Part shown: piece by piece, positions 10,975 to 22,557 of the stretch
Layout of the letters: every line of letters begins with the position of its first letter
How positions within the stretch are numbered: the first letter of the stretch is position 1
Assembly (NCBI GenBank): GCA_023374025.1
Contig: SIJG01000074.1
Coordinates: 197,253-261,252 of the forward strand
Direction: 5' to 3'
DNA length: 64,000 nt
DNA from: Heterodera schachtii
Taxonomy: Eukaryota; Nematoda; Chromadorea; Rhabditida; Heteroderidae
Program-made: the position numbers and the translations under genes
The notes under the pieces: model-generated
What the model was told of the DNA's origin: nothing
Database searches by the model: none
What the model saw: only the letters and a program-made list of their open reading frames with translations

Positions 10975-13900
10975 ATGGCATCATCGCACCATCTAAATTA
11001 CGTAGATGAGTATAGGCCCGATACAACAGTCAGCACATCAACAGATGGCAAAATTTTAATGGAAGCAACCTCATCCACCTCAAATTTTCAAAGAAATTCT
11101 GGTAAAAAGTGCAAATTATTCAATAAAACCAAAATGGAAATTCAGTTGACACAAATTGCATTGATTCAACGGCTGAGCAACTTTTGGACACCGATTTTCA
11201 GCAACCCTCTTCCAGCTCAAATTTGGGCAATTCTCCAACAAAATCGCAAGTGTCAGATGGGGGTGGTCCGACGGTCGTCGAATTGGAGACGAACTCATCA
11301 TCATCTTCGTCAGTGTTGACAACCAGCAAAAAGACAACAAATGCACATTTTTGCGAATTTATTGACCAAAGCAAAGGGCAGGTTAATGTTTAGGGGAGGA
11401 GAAAGTGGGAGATGAGCATTATTTCCCTGCCGATTTCAGTGTAAACAGCGCGCAATTAATACATTTAAATATTGCATAAGACACATTCTGTTCGACCCGA
11501 CGGCGCCGTACAAACAGTGCCAACACCAGCGGAAGCCAAAAAGTTTGTGGACGGAAATGCTTTTTAAAATAGAATTCACCATTCATTTAAGGGTTTTTTA
11601 ACAACTAAAACAAAATGTTTTTACATTAAAATCCTTGGTCAAATTTTCAAAATACATATATTTTAATCGCTATAAATTTGCAGACAAACATGACAAGCCC
11701 GTCTTATGTACAAATGCAATCCGTGCCTCGTGCCAAGAAATTTATTGTTCAACGCATTTGATAATGAACGGTTTGAAGGACCCAAAAGTATCGACGAAGA
11801 AAGAAAAGGGCAATTCAAGGGCAAATGAAAAGGAAAAAAGCGGCACCGAACATTTTGAGGTTGTTTATAATTCCAACCAATTCATGGCCTACTAACCCGA
11901 ATAGAAGGTTAAAAAGCGCATTTTTTCGAAACCCTAATATAAAAATTTGGGCAATTTCGACCTGAACCGGTTCAAGATTTCTTTTTTTTTTGCCAATTTT
12001 TTTGCTCCATGAAGCATCAAATTTGTCTTTTAATATTTTGTTCGAATTTGGTCACGAGGCTTGGAATTAGTTGAAATGAACCATAACCAATGTCCTCTAA
12101 AATTCCCAGAAAATTCTTTTTTACCACACTTCATTTACAATTAGCCTTTTTCAGTATCAATTTTTGAATCACAAAAATAGCAAAATTCTTTTTTCAATAA
12201 ACAGCAGCTCAATGGTAGTGGCGCTGGTGATGGAAATTCGAATGTTTCGTCCGTTCAGTCGGCACAACCTCCGGATAAGACCAACATGGTGCCATCCACA
12301 AACTCACCAAGTATCCAACCCATGTTTTTCTTAAATGCCGTCTCTTTTTTCAGATAATGCCTCTGTTGCTACTAATTTTCCCACCACATTTGCTTCTTCG
12401 GAGCATGTTGACTTGCAGCATTTGCCGTTAAATTCACAGACAATTAATTCATCCGGCTTGAGGATTAAAAGTAAGAGGACAATTAATTTGCTAATGGTCC
12501 CCATTTCAGAAAATAAATAAATTTGTCTAAAAAGTTTTATTACTTTTTGAATTCGACGCTTATGACTAACAACTATTTAAGCCAATTTCAATGTTAAATT
12601 ATTATAAAAAGATCATCCACATTAATCTGACCGGATAGCAAATTTGAATTTTCAATCATTTTTTTAATTTTAGTCTGAAAATGGGCTTAATGGATGTTAG
12701 ATTTGTAATAAGCAATCTTGAAAAGCTCGAGAAATATTGTTTTAAAATGCCTCTGAGAGTTGAACAAAAATTTGGCAAATTGCCAATTCCAGTCAAAAAC
12801 AGCTAACGAGTCAAACCAATTAAAATAGTGCCGCAAAGAAAAACACACTTTCTCACTTTAGAAGAAGACACTCAATTTTGCAATCAGTCAGGACAAAATG
12901 AAACAGAATTTTGTTTCTTCAAACGCACACGACACCAAGCAGTACTTTGACTCACCATCAACATATGCGAATTTCCGAGCTCATGAAGCAGTAAATCAGC
13001 AGCAAGTTTTGCGCACTCAGCGCCAGGGTGAGCACCAGGCGTACAGAAGCGGCGAGGAGCAATTAGGCGTTAAAAGGTTTTGTTTAATAAATATTTAATT
13101 TGCCCCCCCCCCCCTGAAATCGAAAAAGGGGCCCGAATTTAATGGGAAAATTTTCACATAATATTTCTCATTTCCGAATTTTATTTAAAAATACTGTACA
13201 AATATTAGAATAACACCGAGGCTTTTGCTTAAATATTACGAGGAAAAAAAGTACGATTAAAAAAGATTTGCCGAACCGAACACCGTGGTTCTTCCACAAT
13301 TCCCATCATTTGTCAGGCTCAAAACTGAGGAGTTCTCCGCGTGCAGCCTCAGCAAAACACACCCCCAACTCGCGGCCAAACTCTTACAGTCCAACAACAA
13401 CAACAATGGCAGTTGCAGAACGCAAGTTGTTGGCCACCAACCCACGGGGGGCGGACCATTGCAAATTGGGCAACTAAACGACGGCAAAATGATGGCCGCC
13501 GACAGCAACAACAACGGCAGGGCCATGGTACGGATGTCATGAATTTCATTAATTTTTATATTTTCTAACGAAGAATTGACACATTATTTTGCTGTTTCAA
13601 TGTGGTGGCAAAAAAAGGGAGGGCAAATTCATTTTTTGGTTTGCTTTAAAATAGGGGTTCTAAAATGGAATTCTGTTTAATTGCAAGACATTAATTGGCA
13701 ATGAATTGGATGGTCGAAACATAAGAATTATTTGATATTTACCTACTTATTTTACCAAACATTTCTAACAAGATTGCTTTTTTGAATGCTTTTTAAAAAA
13801 TTGTCTTTTCATACAAATTCTAAGGTCAAAAAAAAATTTTTGGATAAAATTTTTATGAAAGATTAATTTTTTTTACAAAAATGTCTCTGGTGAAGCATTT

Positions 13901-16900
13901 TTGTAAAATTTCTAATGAAAGTTGATAACTCTGTTTTAAAGTTTTTAAATGCTGAATTTCTTTTTCCCAACCGCTTTTCTTGTTTCAGCTCCATCCGCCA
14001 CCTTCGAATTCCGTCATTTCATTGGACCCGAACAGCGCGTCTTTCCACCACCACCACCAAAACCACCATAATTTTGTGTCTTCGTCATTTGCGCCTGCCT
14101 CAAACTATGAAAAAGTGCCAAAGGGCGCCTTCCAAAATGACCAGCAACAAAACGCCAACAACAACAGCCAAAGCCAACACCATCATCAAAATCAGCACTT
14201 GCTCCATGCAAAATACGAAATCAAAGTGAGCGGTGCACGAAAATTTTGTTAAAATTTTCCCCCGCCGGCGCATATTGGCACTGCCGGTCCCCCAAAACCA
14301 ATTTTTTTTTTTTTTTAATTAGCCAATAATCTCAAAAGTTTATCATTTTTACACAAATCCTGCTAACAAATAGCATTCAAATTACAAATTTTCGGTACCT
14401 ATTGGCGCCATCGGCCCCCATATTCCCTAAAAAATTTTGAAAAAGCGCACCGCAAAAAAGCGTTATTACAATAAAAAAAACCCGTCGATTTCATGGTTGG
14501 ACCATTTTGCAAAAATTTTGGTTGATCCCCCTCCCCCCATTTCCGTTTTTATAAATACACTTACTTATTTTTTCATTTTTCATCCAATTTAGGAGCCCGT
14601 CTGCGACTCGTCCTCGCCCATCCAAAGGGTTCCGCCGCCGCCCCGAATTGTGGCCAACTCCAAGGATTTTGTTCAGTCTCCGTGTAATTACTTGCCCTCT
14701 TCGTTAGCATTTCTGAATAGCAATCCACCGCCACGACGATACGACCTCAACAGGTCGGACAGAGAGAGAGAGGGAAGAGAGCAATGCTTTAATTTTGTGG
14801 GAAGCAAATAATTGCTGAAAACCCAAATTAAATTAGGGGCGTTACCATGTGGTGGTAGGGCGGAACAGGTCGCTCCCCCTACCCAAAATTTTTTTTATTT
14901 TTTTGGGGGGGGGGAATGAAGTGCACCCGGTGGTAGGGATAAAGCGGGGTAACTGCATTTAAAATCGATTCAAAATTGTATATTCGACTCTTTTCTTGAC
15001 CCGGGTCAACCCCACGTTCCCGGTACGTAGAAATGCAATATCACCAAAAAGATTCGACCCATTTCTCCCCGCTATGGCGCCCCTCTCCACCAATGTTTTA
15101 TGTATTCGTTTTCCGCAAGAAGAGCCTTGCTTTTTCAGGTTGGAGCGCAAATTCGACCAGCTCAACGCGTGCAACAGTGACCAGTTCGACCTGATCGAAT
15201 ACCAAAGGGAACGCGGCGGCGAATTTGCCCTCGGCGCCGATGGCAGCGGCACAATGCCATTGAACAAGAAGCGGCAGCAGAAAGTGATCAAACTGCGCCA
15301 GAAGCGGCAAAAAGTGTTGATCGACGGCGCCTTCCGTGCCATCCCAATGGTCGACACAATGTGCCGCATTGTCGAGAGTCAAGACTTTGACCGGACCGAC
15401 TTGTTCCCGTTGGGTGTGTGTTGATTTCACTCACTGTCTGACTGACTGTTCACATTTCAAATTTTTTTTGGAAAACAGTAAGGGAAACGACGACCTACTC
15501 CGTAAAAATTTCATTTCCTATGGTTACGGTTTAATCCAAACTCTGTGGGTTTTTCTTCCAACAAATTCAAATTGCTCCGTTTTTCGTCAGTGTTTCAATT
15601 GCCATTATCAATTTTCTTTTTTCCCTCAAAAAAGGTCTCGAGCCGTCGGACGACGAAAGTTCGGACGATTCCTTTCCGTCGTTGGGTGAAGAGAGAATTG
15701 GCTGTGCCAGCAGAAGCGGCGTCGGCTGCGTACCGCCGCCCCAAACGCCGCCGGCGCCGTCCAACGGTTGCGGCGTTCCCTCCGCCCCTTCCACCGCCGC
15801 CGCCGCTCCCATTCAAAACGGGGGCTGTCGGCTGGAGCTGTACCTGCTGAAGAAGCAGCTGCGGCTCGAGAGTTGTCGGCTCGTCCAGCGTGCCAAACTG
15901 TGCGTGCCCATCAACACCACCGCCCGCGAGTACAAAAACAGTGTGGGCGCAGCGCTACGCGTGCGAGCAAACAACCACAACAGCAGCACCACAACCACCA
16001 ACAGTGGGAGCGGACGTTGCGGGCACAGCCTCGGCAGGGAGCAGCAACGGCGGATGCAGCGGTGTGCATACAGCGCACAGCCCCAACAGGTGGGAGAATT
16101 GTTTTCAAAAATGGAATATTTGTCCGACAAAAATTTTAAAACAATTTTTTTTAATAATTTCTGAAAATTTAAAAAATCCAGATTTTTAAAAGAAATTTAC
16201 AATTTTTTGTTTATTATCGTCACAAATGCATTTGTTTCCGTTTAAATTACCGCTTCTAATTTGTGCCCAAACTCACAGAGCCATCATTTGCCGTCTTCGT
16301 CGGATGGCACTGGCGTGGACGGCAACACCAACGGTGGTGGTGGTGGCATACCGCCGTTCCGTTGTTCCAACCAATGTTTGCCTTGGGCCCGGCACTGTGC
16401 CGACCACATCACGTACAACGTGGCGCAGCAGTTGTTCACCTTTTGCAAGTGGCGTTTGTGCAACGAGGCGTTGCCAACCACGGATTTGGTGCTGTTTGAT
16501 GGTCTGTGCCAACGCCATTTTTACGCACAACAACAGCACCAAAACCAACAACAACATCAGCAAAGGCATCTGTTGGTGGCACCGACCGAGCAACAGCAAC
16601 ACCCGCACAGACTGCAACACAACAACAACAACGGCAACAACAGCCACGGCATTGTCAACACGATGGCACAGAGCGTAAGGGATTAATTAAGAGCATTAAT
16701 TGGAGAAGATTTATACCTGCCATGTTGAAAATGCCCATAAAAATGGCGATTTTTTAACATGTTTGTGCAGCTTTAGTCGGTCCCGTAACCGCAGGAAGGG
16801 GGGGGGATTCCCACCCCAAAATGAAAACTAAAAGAAATTCTTGAATTTTCCTCCTTAAAGGGCGATCTGCGGCTGTCCATGCTGCACCATGGCGTCGCTT

Positions 16901-17599
16901 GTCCCGACCATTCGCTGAAGAAGAATTGCCACTGCTTTCAACAGCACCAACAACAGCAGCAGCAATTCCTCCTCCACCACCAGCGCACCGCCGCCGGCGC
17001 CGCCCACGGCGACTCGTCGCTGTCCTCCGTCGCCACAATTCGCTGCGAACCTTTTGGTGTGCCGCACCACGCGCCCTTCTGTCCCAGCAGTGTGCCGCCC
17101 GCAAACCGAGGGGACGACCATCTCCACGAAAGTGCGTTGAGGACAACACCCCAAAAAGACTAAATATCGAAGGGATTGTTAGGCCCGTAACTAGAAAAAT
17201 TTTGCTGAAGGGGGGGGGTCGAAAATTTTATGTAAAATTTACTAACGAATTTAAGCCATGGATGTGTCGTTGGCCTCCGTCGCGAAGGACCTCGGCTTTG
17301 ACGGCCACGACCTGACCGACATGTTGGCCAAACTGCCGGTCGAGGAGGGCTTCGAGGGCGACATGGACCCGGACGAGGACACCCTGCTCAGTAATTGTCC
17401 ACAACATTGGGTGCCTTTCCAGTCCAAAATGTCCCCATGCTTAGCAGACATCAACAAGGAGGACTCGGACGAGGCGCCCCCCGGCACAACGCTTGGCCAC
17501 AGTTGGGCCGACGTGGAACAGTTTCTGCTCGAGCAGGAGGAGGGTCTGCACCAACCAACTAGTCATATCTATTCAAATCCGATCGATACTCAAAAATGA
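10975..17599 (+). CDS. INO80D/KANSL2-family zinc-finger chromatin protein
   Basis: Likely nuclear subunit of a chromatin-remodelling (INO80) or acetylation complex. Exons: 10975-11101, 11146-11381, 11440-11542, 11684-11859, 12205-12310, 12354-12470, 12862-13076, 13317-13527, 13989-14225, 14593-14753, 15139-15413, 15635-16089, 16279-16674, 16861-17131, 17256-17599. The N-terminal C3HC3H finger spans exons 2-4: HFCEF...[16 protein letters not shown], then [11 protein letters not shown] and [20 protein letters not shown] conserved central block reads [19 protein letters not shown]. The second finger is [18 protein letters not shown]...QQLFTFC...LCQRHF. The C-terminal acidic block is [15 protein letters not shown]. 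Order and spacing fit INO80D better than KANSL2. Long Gln/Asn/His runs fill the linkers. All junctions agree in phase except 12470/12862 (phase 1 to 0), so an exon is missing there or these are two genes. Confidence 0.8.
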
Positions 17600-18725
17600 A
17601 CAAAACACACACACTTTGCATTGTAAAAATTGTTGATCATTTTTCCACCGATGGACATTACTTTCACACACTTTCCGAGAGAATTAAAAGATTCAAAATT
17701 GGATTGTCCCTTTACAAATTCGAATAATTTTGCTTATAAGGGCACAAAATGACTGGACATTTCGAATCAATATACATAAAATCAATTTTCATATTTTGGT
17801 TGAAAAGTTATAAAGACATGGTCATATCTTTAGCACCACTTAAGATTTTGTATCAAATTTTTGAAATTGATTATAAAATAGAGACCGGAATTTTGAAAAT
17901 ACCGGGATCGAGCTTCGAAAATTGGCTCTCGTGGAGTTTAGGCCACATACGCAAAAATTTTTACATTACAGAATAAAAGAAGCCAATATAGGTTTTCGGG
18001 GTCGCTGATCGCGAATCCGACATCCATTTCGGCCAATTCCAAATCCCGGACCCGAATTCGAACAAAAAGATTTTGACCAACATAGCAGGTAATAAATGTT
18101 GATTGTTTATGTCTTATGCGACTGTTCTAAGATCATCTCATTGGTTAATAAATAGTGCTGATCATATATGGTTGCTTCACTCGAAAAAGTGCAGTATTTA
18201 ATCATGTTGATCAAAATTTCGAAAAAAACAGATTTTCAAAAGCATGATAAAATCAATGATTTTTGCAAATATGATATATTCGTGATCAGAAGCCCCGGAA
18301 AGCCCAGGATTGAGCTTTTCATAGCAAAAATAAAAATCTTGGGTGGAGCCCAGATTCTCCATTATTACCAAAATCTCAATTTGATTACACCACTTTTTGA
18401 ATCTCGAATTTGAGAGCACAGAAAAATCTGAAATAATTCATGCTAACACAACGTTTGATGCTGATTAAAAAAGTCTTATGTTTCCAGAATTTTATTAAAA
18501 AAAGTTTTGGGGACCAATGAACCGAAAGATTGCCCCCGAGTTATTGGGTTCTAACTTTTTTCATTGTCGGTCAAATCTTACAATTTTGATATCATTTGAA
18601 CGCCCTTCACAAGCTCTATTAGCCTTACAGAAAGCGAAAAGATTTTCTGGCCGTAAAAATTTAAGAAAATTTTCAAAATTTCGACTTTTTAGCAATTTTC
18701 AAGGTATAACTTTTTTTTATCCTCA
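17600..18725. other. Spacer with repeat fragments
   Basis: Contains a piece of the hAT-like repeat (CGGGGTCGCTGATCGCGAAT near 17997) and, at 18383-18480, part of the arm of the 1.1 kb palindrome ('ccactttttgaatctc...'). No gene seen. Confidence 0.55.
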
Positions 18726-19590
18726 ATGGACCATCTCATCGCATTGATCGACGGTGCTTGCCTTCGCATGCAAAGGTTTCTTTTTGGCATTTGGCGACGG
18801 TTTAGCGGAAAAGGAGAAACATTTCACGGATTCATTTTCCTTATTATTATGTTCCGTTTTTAGTAAGGCTCTTCAATGGGTTAGTCACGGCAACAGATCG
18901 AAGTCCGAGCCGAAGAAGCCGGAGAAGTTCAAAACGCAGCTGTGCCACCACTACAGTCAGCATGGATTCTGCAGGTTCCTTTCATTGTTTAAAATAAACC
19001 CCTGATGGGGCGGGCCCCGAGGGATTCTACCAGTAGACTAATCCCATTTTTCTTTGGGGGGGGGGGAAGACGGGGGCTAGGCGTCCCGGTAAAATTTATT
19101 GTTTTTTGGAAGAGTCAAAACTTTGCTGTTTTTCTCATTCTGCTGGCGTCATTATTGCCTTTTTCCGATGCCCTTTTGATGCCTTTGTTTTGCCTTAACA
19201 TTGTCACTTTTTTGACTCGTAGTTCCGTTCATTTCCTCTGCTGTTTAGGTTCGGTTCCAGTTGTTGGTTTGCGCATGGGGAGAACGAACTTCGCTCTGTC
19301 TCTGGTGCTTCGTCCTTTTCTTCGCCCATCGGAAGCCGTAAGCCGCGTTCGTTGGTGCCTCGCCCGTCTCCGTCGCTGATGTTCAACCATTTTTTGACTC
19401 GTAGTTCCGTTCATTTCCTCTGCTGTTTAGGTTCGGTTCCAGTTGTTGGTTTGCGCATGGGGAGAAAGAACTTCGTTCTGTCTCTGGCGATTCACTGTTT
19501 CCTTCGCCCATTGGGAGCCGTAAGCCGCGTTCGTTGATGCCTCGTCCGCCTCCGTCGCTGCTCTTCAACATTTTCCCCAAGAATCCCTGA
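18726..19590 (+). CDS. CCCH zinc-finger protein with duplicated terminal exon
   Basis: Exon 1 18726-18775 (MDHLIALIDGACLRMQ), exon 2 18864-18974 (...KKPEKFKTQLCHHYSQHGFC), exon 3 either 19249-19537 or 19431-19590. Each version of exon 3 restarts with FGSSCWFAHGE, completing a C-x8-C-x5-C-x3-H finger of the TIS11/tristetraprolin type, which binds AU-rich or similar RNA in the cytoplasm. All phases agree (phase 2 joins). The two copies of exon 3 are nearly identical for about 150 bases and then end differently: copy a runs into the next intron and stops at 19537, copy b ends FPKNP-stop at 19590. The protein is only about 110-150 residues with a single finger, whereas family members usually have two. 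Upstream exons may be missing. Confidence 0.65.
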
Positions 19591-19851
19591 TTTTTCACTC
19601 GAGATTTGCTTCCGCATTCACTTTTTGCTTCCGCATTCACTTTTTTAATATTTGAAACCTTTTCTCTTTTTCATTGGCAATTTTTTTCAAATTCCGAATA
19701 AATTTTTATCATCAATCTCCAAGTTTATCAAGAATCTATTTTAAAGACCCAAGTCCATGCATGAAAAACTAGAGACCGGCGCGGGATTTTGCGGAATCCC
19801 ACTCAATCCCACAAAAAAAGTTCTTTTAAAAAGGGGGGATAGGCAGTATTA

Positions 19852-20972
19852 CAGTCAGGTGCATAAGTTTAACACCACTAGCCTTTTTTAGAAATTTTGG
19901 CTTTATAAAAAGTTAAATGGTTGGTGATGACCAAAATGTTTTGACATTTTTTGTAGCATTTTTAATGGGCTTTCGAATGATACTAAACATTAAGCAAAAT
20001 ATCGGTTCAAACCCGAATTACGGTCGACTTTGTGTACCATACCCCATTTTCAGTGGTGCATATGTTTAACACCACTTTTTGAATCTCAAATTTGAGAGCA
20101 CAGAAAAACCTGAAATAATTCATGCTAACATAACTTTTGATGCTGATCAAAAAAGTCTTTTACAGCAACTTGATCCGATCACTCCTTCATGGTGATCTGG
20201 ACAGCCAAAATACAGAGAAAATCGGGAAATTTTTCGAAAAAAATTCCTAGGGGGTTGGAAAATTTTTTTTGAAAATTTTGAGTTGGCCCATTGGAAAGAG
20301 CACATAATTTACTACCGCTTTGCTTTTTTAATGTCGAGTCTACGTCTTATACCCACTTAGGTATAGGCACTTCATGTTTGATGATGATCATTTCTACTGT
20401 AAACTGCACTATTTTCTTAAGAAATACAGTACTTTTTGTAGACACTGAAATTGAAGTGCCCATGTCTCAGCGGGTATAAGTCGTAGAGACTCGCAGTTTT
20501 TTGTATATTATAGCAAATTATGTACTCTTTCCAATGGGCCAACTCAAAATTTTCAAAAAAAATTTTCCAACCCCCTAGGAATTTTTTTCGAAAAATTTCC
20601 CGATTTTCTCTGTATTTTGGCTGTCCAGATCACCATGAAGGAGTGATCGGATCAAGTGCTGTAAAAGACTTTTTTGATCAGCATCAAAAGTTATGTTAGC
20701 ATGAATTATTTCAGGTTTTTCTGTGCTCTCAAATTTGAGATTCAAAAAGTGGTGTTAAACATATGCACCACTGAAAATGGGGTATGGTACACAAAGTCGA
20801 CCGTAATTCGGGTTTGAACCGATATTTTGCTTAATGTTTAGTATCATTCGAAAGCCCATTAAAAATGCTACAAAAAATGTCAAAACATTTTGGTCATCAC
20901 CAACCATTTAACTTTTTATAAAGCCAAAATTTCTAAAAAAGGCTAGTGGTGTTAAACTTATGCACCTGACTG
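19852..20972. mobile_element. 1.1 kb palindromic Tc1/mariner-type MITE
   Basis: Starts CAGTCAGGTGCATAAGTTTA and ends with its exact inverse, flanked by TA on both sides, the target used by Tc1/mariner transposases. The two arms (about 530 bases each) are almost perfect inverted copies around a short centre near 20385-20450. No transposase frame exists. Part of one arm recurs at 18383-18480. Confidence 0.9.
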
Positions 20973-21104
20973 TATCTCATTTGGAAACAGTTAATTAATA
21001 TTCAACAAGCAGAAAACAACGAAAAAAAATATACAGAAAACAATTCACGCAAAAAAAGCCGTATTTTTGATGGCTTCTATGTATTAAGGGAGAACAGCAT
21101 CCGT

Positions 21105-21172
21105 ACATGTGTGGCGAAGTAGTTTTAGTAAGACAATAAAAAGGAAAAGTGCGGAAGTTCGAGTCCGCCACA
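21105..21172 (+). other. tRNA-like sequence (SINE-type promoter)
   Basis: TGTGGCGAAGTAGTTTTAG fits a Pol III A box and GGAAGTTCGAGTCC a B box; the outer TGTGGCG and CGCCACA can pair. The D and anticodon arms do not fold well, so this is more likely a tRNA-derived repeat than a gene. A related copy lies at 43262-43346 on the minus strand. Confidence 0.4.
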
Positions 21173-21336
21173 TGATACCAAAATATTTTTGTTTATTTCT
21201 TGTCAAAAAAAGAAGGAAAAATGGCCGTTTTCAAAAATTTTGTTTTTTGAATAACTTTTTAGCTAACCCATTTTTTGCTCCCCAAAACCCACTAGGTAAT
21301 TTTGTTCGTTTTTTTTCTGTCATTATCCAAAATTAA

Positions 21337-22198
21337 GGTAATAAGTATACTTTATCCCGGACCAGGCCGTTTTCGTACGGGCCGTTTTCGTACGAGCGCA
21401 AGTTTTTGGCTATAACTTTTTTCTTTGCCAACCAAATCCAACATTTTTGGTATCATTCGATAGCCCTATGTATCCTCTATTAGCCTGCAGAATTTCGAAA
21501 AATTTCGTTAAGGTTCAAAAAAGTTACGGCAAAAAATTTTCGAGAATCCGGTTTTTTGAATTCTTCTGGCCATAACTTTTTTGAACCTTAACGAAATTTT
21601 TCGAAATTCTGCAGGCTAATAGAGGATACACAGGGCTATCGAATGATACCAAAAATGTTGGATTTGGTTGGCAAAGAAAAAAGTTATAGCCAAAAACTTG
21701 CGCTCGTACGAAAACGGCCCGTACGAAAACGACCCTGACCGACTTTATCCCCCCCCCTTTTTCCAAAAAAAAAAAAAATTTTTTTAAAGTGTTTAAAGAT
21801 AGGTTTTAGGGGGTTTTCGGGGTCGCTGATCACGAATCCGACATCCATTTCGACCAATTCCGAACCCCGGACCCGAATTCGAACAAAAATTCGAAAATCC
21901 AAATTTTAGAATTTTGCATATTTCGTCTAAAAATGGTGTAAACACATGGAAACATTCTGAAAACCACAAACCTTGCATTAAAAGTTCATTTAAACCGATT
22001 TTGAACCAAAAATGTAAATTCGAAAATCTGGATTTTTGACTTTTTGTTCGAGTTCGGGTCCGGGATTTCGAATTGGCCGAAATGGATGCCGGATTCGTTA
22101 TCAGCGACCTCGAAAAGCCCAGGAAACTTGTTTTTATGACATTAAAATTTTTGAAAATTTTTTTTTCAAAAAGGGGGGGGATAAACTACACTATTACC
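21337..22198. mobile_element. hAT-like MITE (GGTAATA family), host of a nested element
   Basis: Ends are GGTAATAAGTATACTTTATC and its inverse, with 8-bp flanks AAAATTAA on both sides (21329-21336 and 22199-22206), the duplication length typical of hAT. The inner arms hold inverted copies of GGTCGCTGATCACGAATCCG...CGAATTCGAAC. It is interrupted at 21359-21741 by another MITE. The family includes 46563-47030. Confidence 0.85.
21359..21741. mobile_element. Nested MITE, 'GTACGAAAACG' family
   Basis: Begins GGACCAGGCCGTTTTCGTAC and ends with the inverse (GTACGAAAACGACCCTGACCG), flanked by ACTTTATCCC on both sides (21349-21358, 21742-21751). Arms are near-perfect inverted copies through GGCTATAACTTTTTTCTTTG. 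The 10-bp duplication fits a Mutator-like origin. It sits inside the left terminal repeat of the surrounding element. Confidence 0.85.
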
Positions 22199-22247
22199 AA
22201 AATTAATGGGCCGAAAAGAAAGTCACTCTCTTTTTTTGGTTCGCATC

Positions 22248-22330
22248 AGGGGTGGAGCGGGACCGCGATGCGCGATTCGCGGCAATTTTTTTCCGCGACC
22301 GCGGAATTTTTTTGTGCGCGCTCCACCCCT
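22248..22330. mobile_element. 83-bp MITE with exact 10-bp target duplication
   Basis: Ends AGGGGTGGAGCGGGACCGCG and ...GCGCGCTCCACCCCT are inverted copies, and GGTTCGCATC flanks both sides (22238-22247, 22331-22340). Same end style as the 703-bp element at 45695. Confidence 0.85.
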
Positions 22331-22557
22331 GGTTCGCATCTCATTTTTCGGACGCTGTGTTTAGTAGTTTGGTTTGGAAGATCAAAACAAAAACAAACTA
22401 TATGTACACATCACATTCATTCATTGCAACATAATACACGTTAATTACCCCATTCATTCATTTCATTCAGTGCTTTCGCTATAAATACCGACACAATTTT
22501 CTCATCGTGTCCATTGCTAGTAATATTTGATTTGGACTGTTTTTGCTGTGCATAATT

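Noticed and set aside
13268..13477. Frames giving [12 protein letters not shown] and Gln-rich MQPQQNT peptides
   Set aside because: The third frame fits splice phase on both sides (13317-13527); the others are shadows of the CAA repeat.
15545..16189. Alternative frames and minus frames over the INO80D-like exon
   Set aside because: GC-rich coding DNA opens other frames; only one frame carries the conserved block and matches both splice phases.
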